The translations under genes and the position numbers were made by a program. A stretch of 27,763 nucleotides of DNA from an uncultured Clostridium sp. (GTDB lineage Bacteria; Bacillota; Clostridia; TANB77; CAG-508). The number at the start of each line of letters is the position of its first letter. The first letter of the stretch is position 1. Under the pieces are notes generated by a model that made no database searches, was not told the DNA's origin, and worked only from the letters and a program-made list of their open reading frames with translations. The stretch spans positions 1 through 27,763 of the forward strand of contig USAE01000018.1 in assembly GCA_900552655.1 (NCBI GenBank). Direction: 5' to 3'. Positions 19,292 to 27,457 of the stretch are shown here, piece by piece.

Positions 19292-20875
19292 ATGTTAGCT
19301 GTAAATGGCGTAACAGTACGTTTTGGAAAAAGAATATTATTTGAAGACGTAAACATTAAATTTGGAAAAGGAAACTGCTATGGAATAATAGGTGCAAACG
19401 GAGCAGGAAAATCTACATTCTTAAAAGTGCTTTCTGGAGAATTAGAACCAAGCAAAGGAGATGTAAGTATAGATAAAGGTGAAAGAATATCTATATTAAA
19501 ACAAGATCACTTTGCATATGATGACGAAATGGTATTAGATGCTGTTATAATGGGAAACCAAGAATTGTATAGCATTATGAAAGAAAAAGAAGAAATTTAT
19601 GCAAAAGAAGATTTCTCAGAAGAAGATGGTATGAAAGCTGCTAAATTAGAGGAAAGATTTGCAGAACTAGATGGTTGGAATGCAGAAACAAATGCGGCTA
19701 CTTTATTAAATGATTTAGGAATATCACCAGAAAATCATTACAAACAAATGAAAGAACTTGAAGACAGAGAAAAAGTAAAAGTATTACTTGCGCAAAGTTT
19801 ATTTGGCAATCCAGATATCTTATTATTAGACGAGCCTACAAATGACTTAGACTTAAAAACAATTCAATGGTTAGAAGAATTTTTAATAAATTTTGAAAAC
19901 ACAGTAATTGTAGTATCTCATGATAGATATTTCTTAAATAAAGTATGTACACATATAGCAGATGTTGACTTTGGAAAAATAAAAGTATATCCAGGTAACT
20001 ACGACTTCTGGTATGAGTCTAGCCAACTTGCATTAAAACAAATGAAAGATGCAAATAAGAAAAAGGAAGAAAAAATAAAAGAATTACAAGACTTTATAGC
20101 ACGTTTTAGTGCGAATGCTTCTAAGTCAAAACAAGCAACATCAAGGAAAAAATCATTAGAAAAAATTCAATTAGACGAAATAAAACCATCAAATAGAAGA
20201 TACCCATATATAGACTTTAAAGCAGACAGAGAGCCAGGAAAAGATATTCTAACAGTTAAAAATATAAGCAAAACAATAGAAGGAGAAAAAGTATTAGACA
20301 AAGTATCTTTTACAGTAAAAGCAGATAACAAAATTGCAATATTAGCAGATAATGAAAATGCAAGAACAGTACTATTCCAAATATTAGCAGGAGAAATCGA
20401 GCCAGACGAAGGAGAAATATCTTTTGGAACAACAATAACTAATGCATATTTCCCAAAAGACAATAGTTACTTATTTACACAAGATTTAAACATAACAGAC
20501 TGGTTAAGACAATATTCTAAAGACCCAGACGAAACATATGTAAGAAGCTTCTTAGGAAGAATGTTATTTTCTGGAGATGAAGCATTAAAAAATGTAGAGG
20601 TTTTATCAGGAGGAGAAAAAGTAAGATGTGTTTTATCTAAACTAATGCTATCTGGTGCAAACTTTTTAATTTTTGACGAGCCAACAAACCATTTAGATAT
20701 GGAAAGTATTACAGCATTAAACGAAGGAATGGAAAGATTTAAAGGAAATATGATATTTGCATCACATGACCATCAATTAATGCAAACAGTAGCAAATCGT
20801 ATTATAGACATAAAAAAAGATGGAACTGTTATAGATAAAGAATGTACTTATAACGAATACTTAGGATTAGAATAA
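19292..20875 (+). CDS. ABC-F ATPase of the YkpA/YbiT type
   Basis: The protein has 527 residues and two fused nucleotide-binding domains without membrane segments, the plan of ABC-F translation factors that bind near the ribosomal E site. NBD1 has Walker A GANGAGKST (residues 34-42) and Walker B ILLLDEPTND. NBD2 has signature LSGGEKVRC and Walker B FLIFDEPTNHLD. The linker between them is charged and helical. The tail segments FPKDNSYLF, DWLRQYS and FLGRMLFSG are, as I recall, typical of the YkpA/YbiT group. Two motifs are degenerate: the NBD1 signature reads LEDRE instead of LSGGE, and the NBD2 P-loop reads ADNENARTV. The role is probably general translation rather than antibiotic protection (inference). 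The start has a GGAGG site. The stop codon lies inside a REP-like element. Confidence 0.9.
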   Translation: MLAVNGVTVRFGKRILFEDVNIKFGKGNCYGIIGANGAGKSTFLKVLSGELEPSKGDVSIDKGERISILKQDHFAYDDEMVLDAVIMGNQELYSIMKEKEEIYAKEDFSEEDGMKAAKLEERFAELDGWNAETNAATLLNDLGISPENHYKQMKELEDREKVKVLLAQSLFGNPDILLLDEPTNDLDLKTIQWLEEFLINFENTVIVVSHDRYFLNKVCTHIADVDFGKIKVYPGNYDFWYESSQLALKQMKDANKKKEEKIKELQDFIARFSANASKSKQATSRKKSLEKIQLDEIKPSNRRYPYIDFKADREPGKDILTVKNISKTIEGEKVLDKVSFTVKADNKIAILADNENARTVLFQILAGEIEPDEGEISFGTTITNAYFPKDNSYLFTQDLNITDWLRQYSKDPDETYVRSFLGRMLFSGDEALKNVEVLSGGEKVRCVLSKLMLSGANFLIFDEPTNHLDMESITALNEGMERFKGNMIFASHDHQLMQTVANRIIDIKKDGTVIDKECTYNEYLGLE

Positions 20876-20920
20876 ACCGGAATCCGGGATTTGGGGACGG
20901 TCCTTAAAATCCCGGTTTAA
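20873..20920 (-). repeat. REP-like GC-rich palindromic element, copy 1
   Basis: The outer ends TAAACCGG (20873-20880) and CCGGTTTA (20912-20919) are inverted. Inside, CCGGGATTT (20884-20892) pairs with AAATCCCGG (20907-20915) around a GGGGACGGTCC core. Read on the minus strand, 29 of 32 bases match the second copy at 23227-23258. The element is GC-rich in AT-rich surroundings and overlaps the stop codon of the ABC-F gene. It may also act as a transcription terminator or mRNA 3' stabiliser. Confidence 0.75.
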
Positions 20921-20944
20921 TGTTTTGGTATTAAGCCTTACTAA

Positions 20945-20966
20945 AATAAAGTTTGAAAACTTTATT
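20945..20966 (+). promoter_or_regulatory. AT-rich palindrome upstream of tex
   Basis: AATAAAGTTT (20945-20954) is mirrored by AAACTTTATT (20957-20966). It lies between the REP-like element and tex. It could be an operator or a weak hairpin; in DNA of this composition chance is also possible. Confidence 0.2.
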
Positions 20967-21002
20967 AAAAAATCCGGTAAAAATACTCTAAATCTCAGCG
21001 TG

Positions 21003-21009
21003 AAGGGAG
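21003..21009 (+). promoter_or_regulatory. Ribosome binding site deciding the tex start
   Basis: AAGGGAG lies 5 bases before ATG 21015. The frame is open upstream to an ATG at 20925, but the 30 extra residues are unlike Tex proteins, and that ATG follows the REP-like element without a ribosome binding site. Confidence 0.75.
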
Positions 21010-21014
21010 ATAAA

Positions 21015-23168
21015 ATGGATAAAATAATAAAGATTATAGCAGAAGAATTAAACATAAAACCTGCTCAAGTAGAAAATACTATAAGATTAATAGATGAAGG
21101 TAATACAATTCCTTTTATAGCAAGATATAGGAAAGAAGTAACTGGTGGTCTTTCAGACGAAATATTAAGAACTTTTGGAGAAAGACTAAATTATTTAAGG
21201 AATTTAGAAAAAAGAAAAGAAGAAGTTACTAATTCTATAAATGAACAAGGAAAATTAACAGAAGAAATTACAAAAGATTTAGAAAATGCGATTACACTTG
21301 CAGAAGTGGAAGATATTTATAGACCATATAAACAAAAGAAAAAGACTAGAGCGACTGTTGCAAAGGCTAAAGGCTTAGAGCCACTTGCAGAAATAATTTT
21401 AAAACAAGAAGAAAAAAGAGATATTACAAAGATTGCGGAAGAATATATAAATGAAGGAAAAGAAGTAAAAACTCCAGAGGAAGCAATCTGCGGAGCTTTA
21501 GATATAATTGCAGAAATGATATCTGACAACCCAGAATATAGAAAATTAATAAAGAAAATTATATATTCTAAAGGCGTTATAAAAACAATTGCTACAAAAC
21601 CAGAAGAAAAATCTGCATACGAGATGTATTATGACTTTAGCGAAAACGTAAATAAACTACCAAGCCATAGAATTTTAGCAATAAATAGAGGGGAAAAAGA
21701 AGAGTTCCTAAAAGTAAAAATAGAAAAAGAAGAAGAAATTATTTTGGAGAAGATAGAAAAAGATATAATAAAAGGTGAAACACAATTTACAAATTATCTA
21801 AAAGATACTATTCAAGATAGTTTTAAAAGATTAATAGAGCCATCTATAGACAGAGAAATAAGATCTGACTTAACAGAAAAAGCAGAAGAACAAGCAATAA
21901 AAGTATTTGGAAAAAATGCAAAACAATTATTATTAGGAGCGCCAATAAAAGGAATTACTGTTATGGGATTTGACCCAGCATACAGAACAGGGTGTAAAAT
22001 AGCGATAATAGATGAAACTGGTAAGGTTTTAGATATTACAACAGTATACCCAACAGAGCCACAAAATGATGTAGAAGGTGCAGAAAAAGAATTAGTAAAA
22101 CTAATTAATAAGAATAATGTTAATATGATTGCAATAGGAAATGGAACAGCTTCTAGAGAATCTGAATTATTTGTTTCTGAAATGATAAAAAAATGTGATC
22201 ATGAAGTTTTATATACAATAGTAAGTGAAGCAGGGGCTTCTGTATATTCTGCTTCTAAGCTTGCAACAGAGGAATATCCAGATATAAATGTTTCTATAAG
22301 AGGGGCTATATCTATAGCAAGAAGATTACAAGATCCACTTGCAGAATTTGTTAAAATAGACCCAAAATCTATAGGAGTTGGGCAATACCAACATGATGTA
22401 AACCAAAAGAAATTAGAAGAAAGTTTAGCAGGAGTTGTTGAAGATAGTGTTAACAAGGTAGGAGTAGATGTAAATACTGCGACAGCATCACTTCTTTCTT
22501 ATGTTTCTGGAATAAATAAAACAATTGCCAAAAATATTGTTAAATATAGAGATGAAAATGGAAAAATATCAACAAGAAAAGAATTACTTAAAGTACCTAA
22601 ATTAGGAAAAGTAGCATTCGAGCAATGTGCAGGATTCATTAGAATTCCAGATGGAAAAAATCCATTAGAAAACACAGCTGTACACCCAGAAAGCTATGAA
22701 ACAGCAGAAAACTTACTACAAACAATAGGATATAAAGTAGAAGATTTAAAGGATAAAGAAAAAATAGCCGAATTTAGAAAAAAATTAAGTTGCTTAAATT
22801 TAGAAAAAACATCTAAAGAGTTAAATATTGGAGAAATGACATTAAAAGATATAATAGAAGAATTATCTAAGCCGGGAAGAGACCCAAGGGAAGATATGCC
22901 AAAACCAATATTAAGACAAGATGTACTAAAATTTGAAGACTTAAAAGAAGGTATGATTTTAACGGGAACAGTTAGAAATGTAATAGACTTTGGAGCGTTT
23001 GTGGATATTGGTGTAAAACATGATGGACTTGTCCACATATCAGAACTTAGTGAAAAATTCGTTAAAAACCCATCAGACATAGTTGCTGTTGGAGATATAG
23101 TAAAAGTAAAAGTTATTGGAATAGATAGCGAAAGACAAAAAGTAAAGCTTTCTATGAAGATAGGATAA
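21015..23168 (+). CDS. tex: Tex family RNA-binding transcriptional accessory protein
   Basis: The 717-residue product has the normal Tex length and order of domains. The N-terminal helix-turn-helix region begins with the family hallmark (IRLIDEGNTIPFIARYRKEV). A YqgF/RNase H-like domain starts near residue 312 (GITVMGFDPAYRTGCKIAII). Helix-hairpin-helix motifs lie at about 480-560 (TATASLLSYVSGINKTIAKN, then LLKVPKLGKVAFEQCAGFIR). A C-terminal S1 domain spans about 646-717 (GTVRNVIDFGAFVDIGV). Tex is a conserved nucleic-acid-binding protein linked to transcription, RNA stability and stress tolerance. It is bracketed by two inverted REP-like elements and followed directly by a terminator. It lies 139 bases from the ABC-F gene and may have its own promoter, which I could not place. 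Confidence 0.96.
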   Translation: MDKIIKIIAEELNIKPAQVENTIRLIDEGNTIPFIARYRKEVTGGLSDEILRTFGERLNYLRNLEKRKEEVTNSINEQGKLTEEITKDLENAITLAEVEDIYRPYKQKKKTRATVAKAKGLEPLAEIILKQEEKRDITKIAEEYINEGKEVKTPEEAICGALDIIAEMISDNPEYRKLIKKIIYSKGVIKTIATKPEEKSAYEMYYDFSENVNKLPSHRILAINRGEKEEFLKVKIEKEEEIILEKIEKDIIKGETQFTNYLKDTIQDSFKRLIEPSIDREIRSDLTEKAEEQAIKVFGKNAKQLLLGAPIKGITVMGFDPAYRTGCKIAIIDETGKVLDITTVYPTEPQNDVEGAEKELVKLINKNNVNMIAIGNGTASRESELFVSEMIKKCDHEVLYTIVSEAGASVYSASKLATEEYPDINVSIRGAISIARRLQDPLAEFVKIDPKSIGVGQYQHDVNQKKLEESLAGVVEDSVNKVGVDVNTATASLLSYVSGINKTIAKNIVKYRDENGKISTRKELLKVPKLGKVAFEQCAGFIRIPDGKNPLENTAVHPESYETAENLLQTIGYKVEDLKDKEKIAEFRKKLSCLNLEKTSKELNIGEMTLKDIIEELSKPGRDPREDMPKPILRQDVLKFEDLKEGMILTGTVRNVIDFGAFVDIGVKHDGLVHISELSEKFVKNPSDIVAVGDIVKVKVIGIDSERQKVKLSMKIG

Positions 23169-23170
23169 AC

Positions 23171-23209
23171 AAAAAAACTTCTTATACATATGTATAAGAA
23201 GCTTTTTTT
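23171..23209. terminator. Bidirectional terminator between tex and the DUF975 gene
   Basis: The perfect palindrome CTTCTTATAC-ATAT-GTATAAGAAG (23178-23201) has seven A residues on its left and seven T residues on its right. It can therefore stop transcription from both sides: tex on the plus strand and the DUF975 gene on the minus strand. Confidence 0.88.
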
Positions 23210-23223
23210 GTTTAATATTAGTG

Positions 23224-23278
23224 AAACGGGATTTTAAGGAACGTCCCCCGATCCCGGAGAAAACCAAAATCCCGATTT
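23224..23278 (+). repeat. REP-like GC-rich palindromic element, copy 2
   Basis: CGGGATTTT (23227-23235) and AAAATCCCG (23266-23274) form a perfect 9-base inverted repeat. The stretch 23227-23258 matches the reverse complement of copy 1 (about 20881-20920) at 29 of 32 positions, including CGGGATTTTAAGGA and CGTCCCC. It lies just past the stop of the DUF975 gene, between that gene and tex. Confidence 0.75.
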
Positions 23279-23280
23279 AT

Positions 23281-24159
23281 TTATTTGTCCTCTGTATTAG
23301 GTATATCTACTATTTCAGCTTTTACATCTGTAGAACCAGATTGTTCAGCTATTTCGTTTGATGTAGCAACAGATCCATCTGCATATGTTGCTGAAGTATC
23401 TATTCCTGTTCTGTTTTCGTAGAATACTAAACATGCCATTTGAATATATGGTGCTAATACAATTGATATTACAAATGGTACGATAACTCCAACGAATGGT
23501 ATAGCAGTTAATACTGCGGCTAATAAGTACCATCCAATGAATGAAAACATTAAGCAGAATAAACGACCTTTATGTCCATTCATAAGTTCTGCACTTTTGT
23601 TTACACAATCAAGTGGAAGCATATTTGGATTGTCTACTGCAATATACATACTTAAAGCATATTTAAATGTGTATATAGCTGTAAATACATATCCAACTAT
23701 AGCTACTATAGTGCCAACTAATGATAAAGCACTTCCAGCAGCGAAAATGTCAGAAGAACCTGTTCCAATACCACCAATAAAGCTAGCTGTAAGAGACGCT
23801 ATAGAAAAGAATATACCAACAATTATTAATACAAGTGGTATAATCATTTTTAATAATAATCTACCTGTAAGACTCCAAGCTCTGCTAAAGTTTTGCCATC
23901 CCAATATAAAGAAATCATAACAATTTATAGTTTCTCCTCTTTTTAATTTCATCATGCTCATAAGAAGTCCATATGTGAATGGAACTAAAAAGATAAATCC
24001 AGCAATTGAAAAAATTATTCCTAAAAATGGAATCATACCTAGAAAAGAAACTAAAGTACTATAAACTGTAAAAAGTAAAAATGTTAAAATAACAATACTC
24101 CATTTCCCTCTTAAAGATTCTCTAGCTTGTTTTCTTGATTCTGAAGCAGTTAAAACCAT
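23281..24159 (-). CDS. DUF975 family integral membrane protein
   Basis: The 292-residue protein starts with the soluble leader SESRKQARESLRGKWS, a hallmark of DUF975. About six membrane segments follow (for example VILTFLLFTVYSTLVSFLG, MIIPLVLIIVGIFFSIASL and AVLTAIPFVGVIVPFVISI). The middle contains KSAELMNGHKGRLFCL, also typical of the family. The acidic hydrophilic tail (about 255-292) is probably cytoplasmic and disordered. The biochemical function of the family is not known to me. An AAGGAGGGG site lies 8 bases before the start. The gene follows the response regulator by 46 bases on the same strand, so it may share its transcript or have its own promoter (a TATAAT-like box lies in the gap). 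Confidence 0.85.
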   Translation of the reverse strand: MVLTASESRKQARESLRGKWSIVILTFLLFTVYSTLVSFLGMIPFLGIIFSIAGFIFLVPFTYGLLMSMMKLKRGETINCYDFFILGWQNFSRAWSLTGRLLLKMIIPLVLIIVGIFFSIASLTASFIGGIGTGSSDIFAAGSALSLVGTIVAIVGYVFTAIYTFKYALSMYIAVDNPNMLPLDCVNKSAELMNGHKGRLFCLMFSFIGWYLLAAVLTAIPFVGVIVPFVISIVLAPYIQMACLVFYENRTGIDTSATYADGSVATSNEIAEQSGSTDVKAEIVDIPNTEDK

Positions 24160-24205
24160 TTTAAAATCCCCTCCTTAAATTAATTATATTAAATACAAAA
24201 AAACA

Positions 24206-25234
24206 TTAGTACTTTTCTTGTATTTGTTTAATGGAATTAAAATCATTATCTAAAATATCTAGGAAAGCTATACCTATTTCTGGGTCAAACTGTACACCAA
24301 GATTTTTTAATATTTCAGATTTTACAACGTCCATTGGTAATGAATCCCTATAACTTCTTTTAGAGGTCATTGCATCAAAACTGTCTACAACAGAAGTTAT
24401 GCGTGCAAGATAAGGAATGTTTATACCTTCTAATTTTTCAGGATATCCACTACCATCAAATCTTTCGTGATGATATTTAATAATGTCTAGAATATGCTTA
24501 AACATTTCAGCATGTGCTAGCATATTATAGCCTATTAAAGGATGATCCTTAATTTTAGTGTATTCCTCATCTGTTAATTTAGATTCTTTTAGAAGGATAC
24601 TGTCTGGAATACCAATTTTTCCTATATCATGGAAAAGACCACCAATTTTTAACTTTTCAATATCGTCATCAGGTAAGTTAAGTTTTTTACCAAGTAAAAC
24701 TGCATATTGTGAAACCCTGTCAGAATGTCCTTTAGTATAAGGATCTTTTGCTTCTACAGTGTGGCGTAATATTTCAATACTATCCATGTAGGAATTTTTT
24801 AAATTGTCGTTCATTTTGTTTATAATTCTCATCTGATTTACAGACTTTAGCGCTGACTCTATTAATAATAATAATTGGTCAAACTTATCGCTCTTTTCAC
24901 AATAACCTTGAATATCAAGTTGATGAATAGTTTCTAAAGGTGGAGCCAAATCTTTGTGTCCGGTTAATAGAAGAATATATAAATCTTTGTTAAATTTCCT
25001 AATTTCTTCTACAACTTTGTCACCATGAATTGGATCCATAATAAAATCTAATATCATCAAATCGAAATGTTCTGTTTTTACTCTATCTATAGCTTCAATT
25101 GGATCTGTTATACCAACAAAATCGTAACTAGATCTTTTCATAAATATAGACAATGAATCTAAAATACCTTGCTCATCATCTACAGCAATTACCTTAAAGT
25201 TAGCGTTTTTTGTTGTAACTTGATTCTTTCTCAT
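24206..25234 (-). CDS. Response regulator with receiver and HD-GYP domains (predicted c-di-GMP phosphodiesterase)
   Basis: The 342-residue protein has a CheY-type receiver (about 13-130) with acidic pair D19/D20, phospho-acceptor D63 (LMILDFIMD), T91 and K114. A short helical linker precedes an HD-GYP domain (about 150-335). The catalytic set is complete: H170 in KGHSDR, H202/D203 in FHDIGKIGIPD, H231 in DHPLIGY, HHERFDGSGYP (255-265) and D284. Enzymes with this set hydrolyse cyclic di-GMP, so phosphorylation by a kinase probably adjusts its level in the cell. The start at 25234 has a TAGGAGG site 9 bases upstream; an in-frame ATG at 25309 has none. The histidine kinase upstream on the same strand is the likely partner, although a terminator and a promoter-like site separate them. 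Confidence 0.93.
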   Translation of the reverse strand: MRKNQVTTKNANFKVIAVDDEQGILDSLSIFMKRSSYDFVGITDPIEAIDRVKTEHFDLMILDFIMDPIHGDKVVEEIRKFNKDLYILLLTGHKDLAPPLETIHQLDIQGYCEKSDKFDQLLLLIESALKSVNQMRIINKMNDNLKNSYMDSIEILRHTVEAKDPYTKGHSDRVSQYAVLLGKKLNLPDDDIEKLKIGGLFHDIGKIGIPDSILLKESKLTDEEYTKIKDHPLIGYNMLAHAEMFKHILDIIKYHHERFDGSGYPEKLEGINIPYLARITSVVDSFDAMTSKRSYRDSLPMDVVKSEILKNLGVQFDPEIGIAFLDILDNDFNSIKQIQEKY

Positions 25235-25243
25235 AATAACAGG

Positions 25244-25250
25244 CCTCCTA
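25244..25250 (-). promoter_or_regulatory. Ribosome binding site deciding the regulator start
   Basis: On the minus strand TAGGAGG lies 9 bases before ATG 25234. This rejects the longer reading from 25309, whose extra 25 residues are hydrophobic and precede the receiver without reason. Confidence 0.8.
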
Positions 25251-25270
25251 ATAAGTGGATTATATAAATA

Positions 25271-25299
25271 ATTAATTATAAAAGCAAGAAAAATGTCAA
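25271..25299 (-). promoter_or_regulatory. Possible promoter of the HD-GYP regulator
   Basis: On the minus strand a perfect TTGACA (25299-25294) is followed after 17 bases by ATTAAT (25276-25271). A better TATAAT (25280-25275) lies at only 13 bases. The site is downstream of the kinase terminator and upstream of the regulator start. Confidence 0.4.
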
Positions 25300-25330
25300 A
25301 AAAATACAAAAAAATGTAAAATTTTTGTAT

Positions 25331-25361
25331 AAAAGAAAAATTCTCCTATTAGGAGAATTTT
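25331..25361 (-). terminator. Rho-independent terminator after the histidine kinase
   Basis: On the minus strand AAAATTCTCC and GGAGAATTTT (25361-25352 and 25346-25337) form a 10-base stem around TAATA, followed by a T-rich run (TTTTTCTTTT). It lies 57 bases after the kinase stop and separates kinase and regulator transcripts, at least in part. Confidence 0.75.
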
Positions 25362-25417
25362 AAGAAATATATTATTATGGAACAATCAAGTTTTTATATA
25401 GCAAATAAATAATTATT

Positions 25418-27457
25418 TTATTTTTTTGGAGCTAATGGTATTACAATAGAAAATGTAGTTCCATTTTTGTTAGAATCACATAGAATATTACCATTAAAGT
25501 GGGCTTTAATAGTAGAATAAGAAACAAATAAGCCAAGCCCAGTTCCATTTTTCCCTTTTGTAGTAATCATTTCCTTAAATAACTTTTCTTGAACTTCTTT
25601 AGAAATACCAGGTCCATAATCTTTAATTTGTATTACCAAATTATTGTCCTTAACATTTAATATTAAATCTATAGTTTTATTTGGTGCATTATTGTATGAT
25701 TGTATAGCATTGGTAATCATATTATTTATTACTTGAACCAAACAGTTTATATCCCCATTAATATATATGCTAGAAGGAACATTATTAATTACATTAAGTG
25801 TAACTAATGCATTTTTTAATTCGTGTTTCATTAAAATATTAATATTTTTAAGCAATTCATCCATATAAAAATGAATATTATTTGTAGATGAAAAATTAAC
25901 AGCTTGACCTTTTACTGCAGTTATTACATCTGACATATATTCTGTATAAGTTCGAATTTTATCTACCCAAGCTGTCATGTCTTTTGCAATATCATGGTGA
26001 TCTTTTTCAGTTACATCATTATCTCCAATAGAAGAATCATACTCTTTAATTAGGTCTGAAAGACCTTCAGAAGCTCCGGCAATAGACATTATAGGAGTTT
26101 TTAAATTATGAGCAATACCTCCAATTAATTGTCCTAAAGAAGCTAAACGTTCTCTTTCTACTAGCATATTTTGATTGTTATGAATTTTGTCTATATTAGT
26201 TTTTGTTAAATGCTGAATTTCGTTAAAAGCATTTACTAAGTCCCCAATTTCATCATTAGATACAACAGGAAGTGTTGTATTAGTATTATTTTTTTCAACA
26301 ATTTTTAAAAGTGCAACAGAAACTCTATTTATTTCATTTGCTATATAATTTGCAAAATATCTTAATAAAATTATATTAACTATAAACAATACAGCAAATA
26401 TAGACAATAATCCAATTAAAATAGTATTAGAAACTAGATTATAACGTATACCAATTGTCCAAGATTCGCCATTAATGTTAACTTCTCTAAAAACACCTTG
26501 TGAATCATCGCCATAAAAGTCATAAGTTCTATTCTTTTCTGGAAGAGTAGAAGATAAGTCTTTCATATATGTTGTAAAGAATATAGACAATTCCTTAGAA
26601 TTAGAAGTAGTTATATTTCCAGAAGGGTCAATTATAAAATATGAATCTAGTGTTGGTTTTATATAATTTATATTTAAAAGTTTATTATTTAAAAGTTCTT
26701 TTACATCTTCAGTAGTGTTAGTAGGAACATCTATAGACTGCAGTTCTTGGTTATATAAATCATAAGTTAAATTACCGGTTTCTCGTATAATAGAAGAATA
26801 TCCAGATAAAGCAACTAAAATTGCAGTAACAATAAACATTGGAATAGTTACAACAAAAATTACATTTTTAATACTAGATCTTTTTACATATTTATTAAAG
26901 TTACTATCTATGTTCGAATATCCAGAAACATCAGTATATATTTCTACTAAAATATTTTGAAAAGTTTTTTTAGAAAATATATAAGAAATACTTGCTATTA
27001 ATGTAAGCATAGATAAAAATAGCAAACAAACTTTTAAAGTAATAAATAATTCTCCCTGTAATAAACTAAAGGTAACAGCAATCATAAGAACAGGAACAAC
27101 AATTTGTATTATATAAATTAAATTAGGTATTCTAGATATGGTCTTAGAAAGTTTATAATATATTTTTGTAATGTTTTTCTTAGAAGTATGTATTAATTCA
27201 TTTTTTATTTTATTAGCTTTTCTTAAACTATGTAGTAATATGATGTTTTCTGTTACTAAGCTAGTTAATACAATCATTATATATTGCTGAGTGTATGTAA
27301 GACCATTTATAAAAACTTGAAATTCATTATCCAAAGAATTTGGTGGATAACATAGAAAAAGTGGTACAAGTTTATAAAAGAATAATGAAACAGCAATACA
27401 AACTAAATTATAAACTAAAATTAATCTTTTCCAATTTTTGTCCAATTTTTTCTTCAT
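25418..27457 (-). CDS. Membrane sensor histidine kinase with six predicted membrane helices and HAMP domain
   Basis: The 679-residue product has four N-terminal membrane helices (about 11-35, 57-77, 112-133, 140-161) and a fifth at about 197-219. An extracytoplasmic sensor region (about 220-343) is closed by a sixth helix (about 344-366). A HAMP-like segment (about 367-420), dimerisation helix and ATPase domain follow. The phospho-acceptor is H450 in GGIAHNLKTPIMS. The N box is VINNMITNAIQS (around 577-588), the G1 box DYGPGIS (613-619) and the G2 box GTGLGL (638-643). All key residues are present, so it should be active. The extra four-helix N-terminal unit is unusual and may sense lipid or membrane state (inference). 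The start has a TTGGAGG site. The upstream reading frame overlaps it by ATGA, implying translational coupling. The likely target is the HD-GYP regulator downstream. Confidence 0.93.
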   Translation of the reverse strand: MKKKLDKNWKRLILVYNLVCIAVSLFFYKLVPLFLCYPPNSLDNEFQVFINGLTYTQQYIMIVLTSLVTENIILLHSLRKANKIKNELIHTSKKNITKIYYKLSKTISRIPNLIYIIQIVVPVLMIAVTFSLLQGELFITLKVCLLFLSMLTLIASISYIFSKKTFQNILVEIYTDVSGYSNIDSNFNKYVKRSSIKNVIFVVTIPMFIVTAILVALSGYSSIIRETGNLTYDLYNQELQSIDVPTNTTEDVKELLNNKLLNINYIKPTLDSYFIIDPSGNITTSNSKELSIFFTTYMKDLSSTLPEKNRTYDFYGDDSQGVFREVNINGESWTIGIRYNLVSNTILIGLLSIFAVLFIVNIILLRYFANYIANEINRVSVALLKIVEKNNTNTTLPVVSNDEIGDLVNAFNEIQHLTKTNIDKIHNNQNMLVERERLASLGQLIGGIAHNLKTPIMSIAGASEGLSDLIKEYDSSIGDNDVTEKDHHDIAKDMTAWVDKIRTYTEYMSDVITAVKGQAVNFSSTNNIHFYMDELLKNINILMKHELKNALVTLNVINNVPSSIYINGDINCLVQVINNMITNAIQSYNNAPNKTIDLILNVKDNNLVIQIKDYGPGISKEVQEKLFKEMITTKGKNGTGLGLFVSYSTIKAHFNGNILCDSNKNGTTFSIVIPLAPKK

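Noticed and set aside
20873..23278. Inverted elements as the ends of a composite transposon
   Set aside because: No transposase lies between or beside them, only tex, and the elements are short palindromes of REP type rather than insertion sequence ends.
23537..23920. 127-codon plus-strand open frame inside the DUF975 gene
   Set aside because: The minus-strand frame encodes a recognisable family with a strong ribosome binding site; the plus frame has neither.
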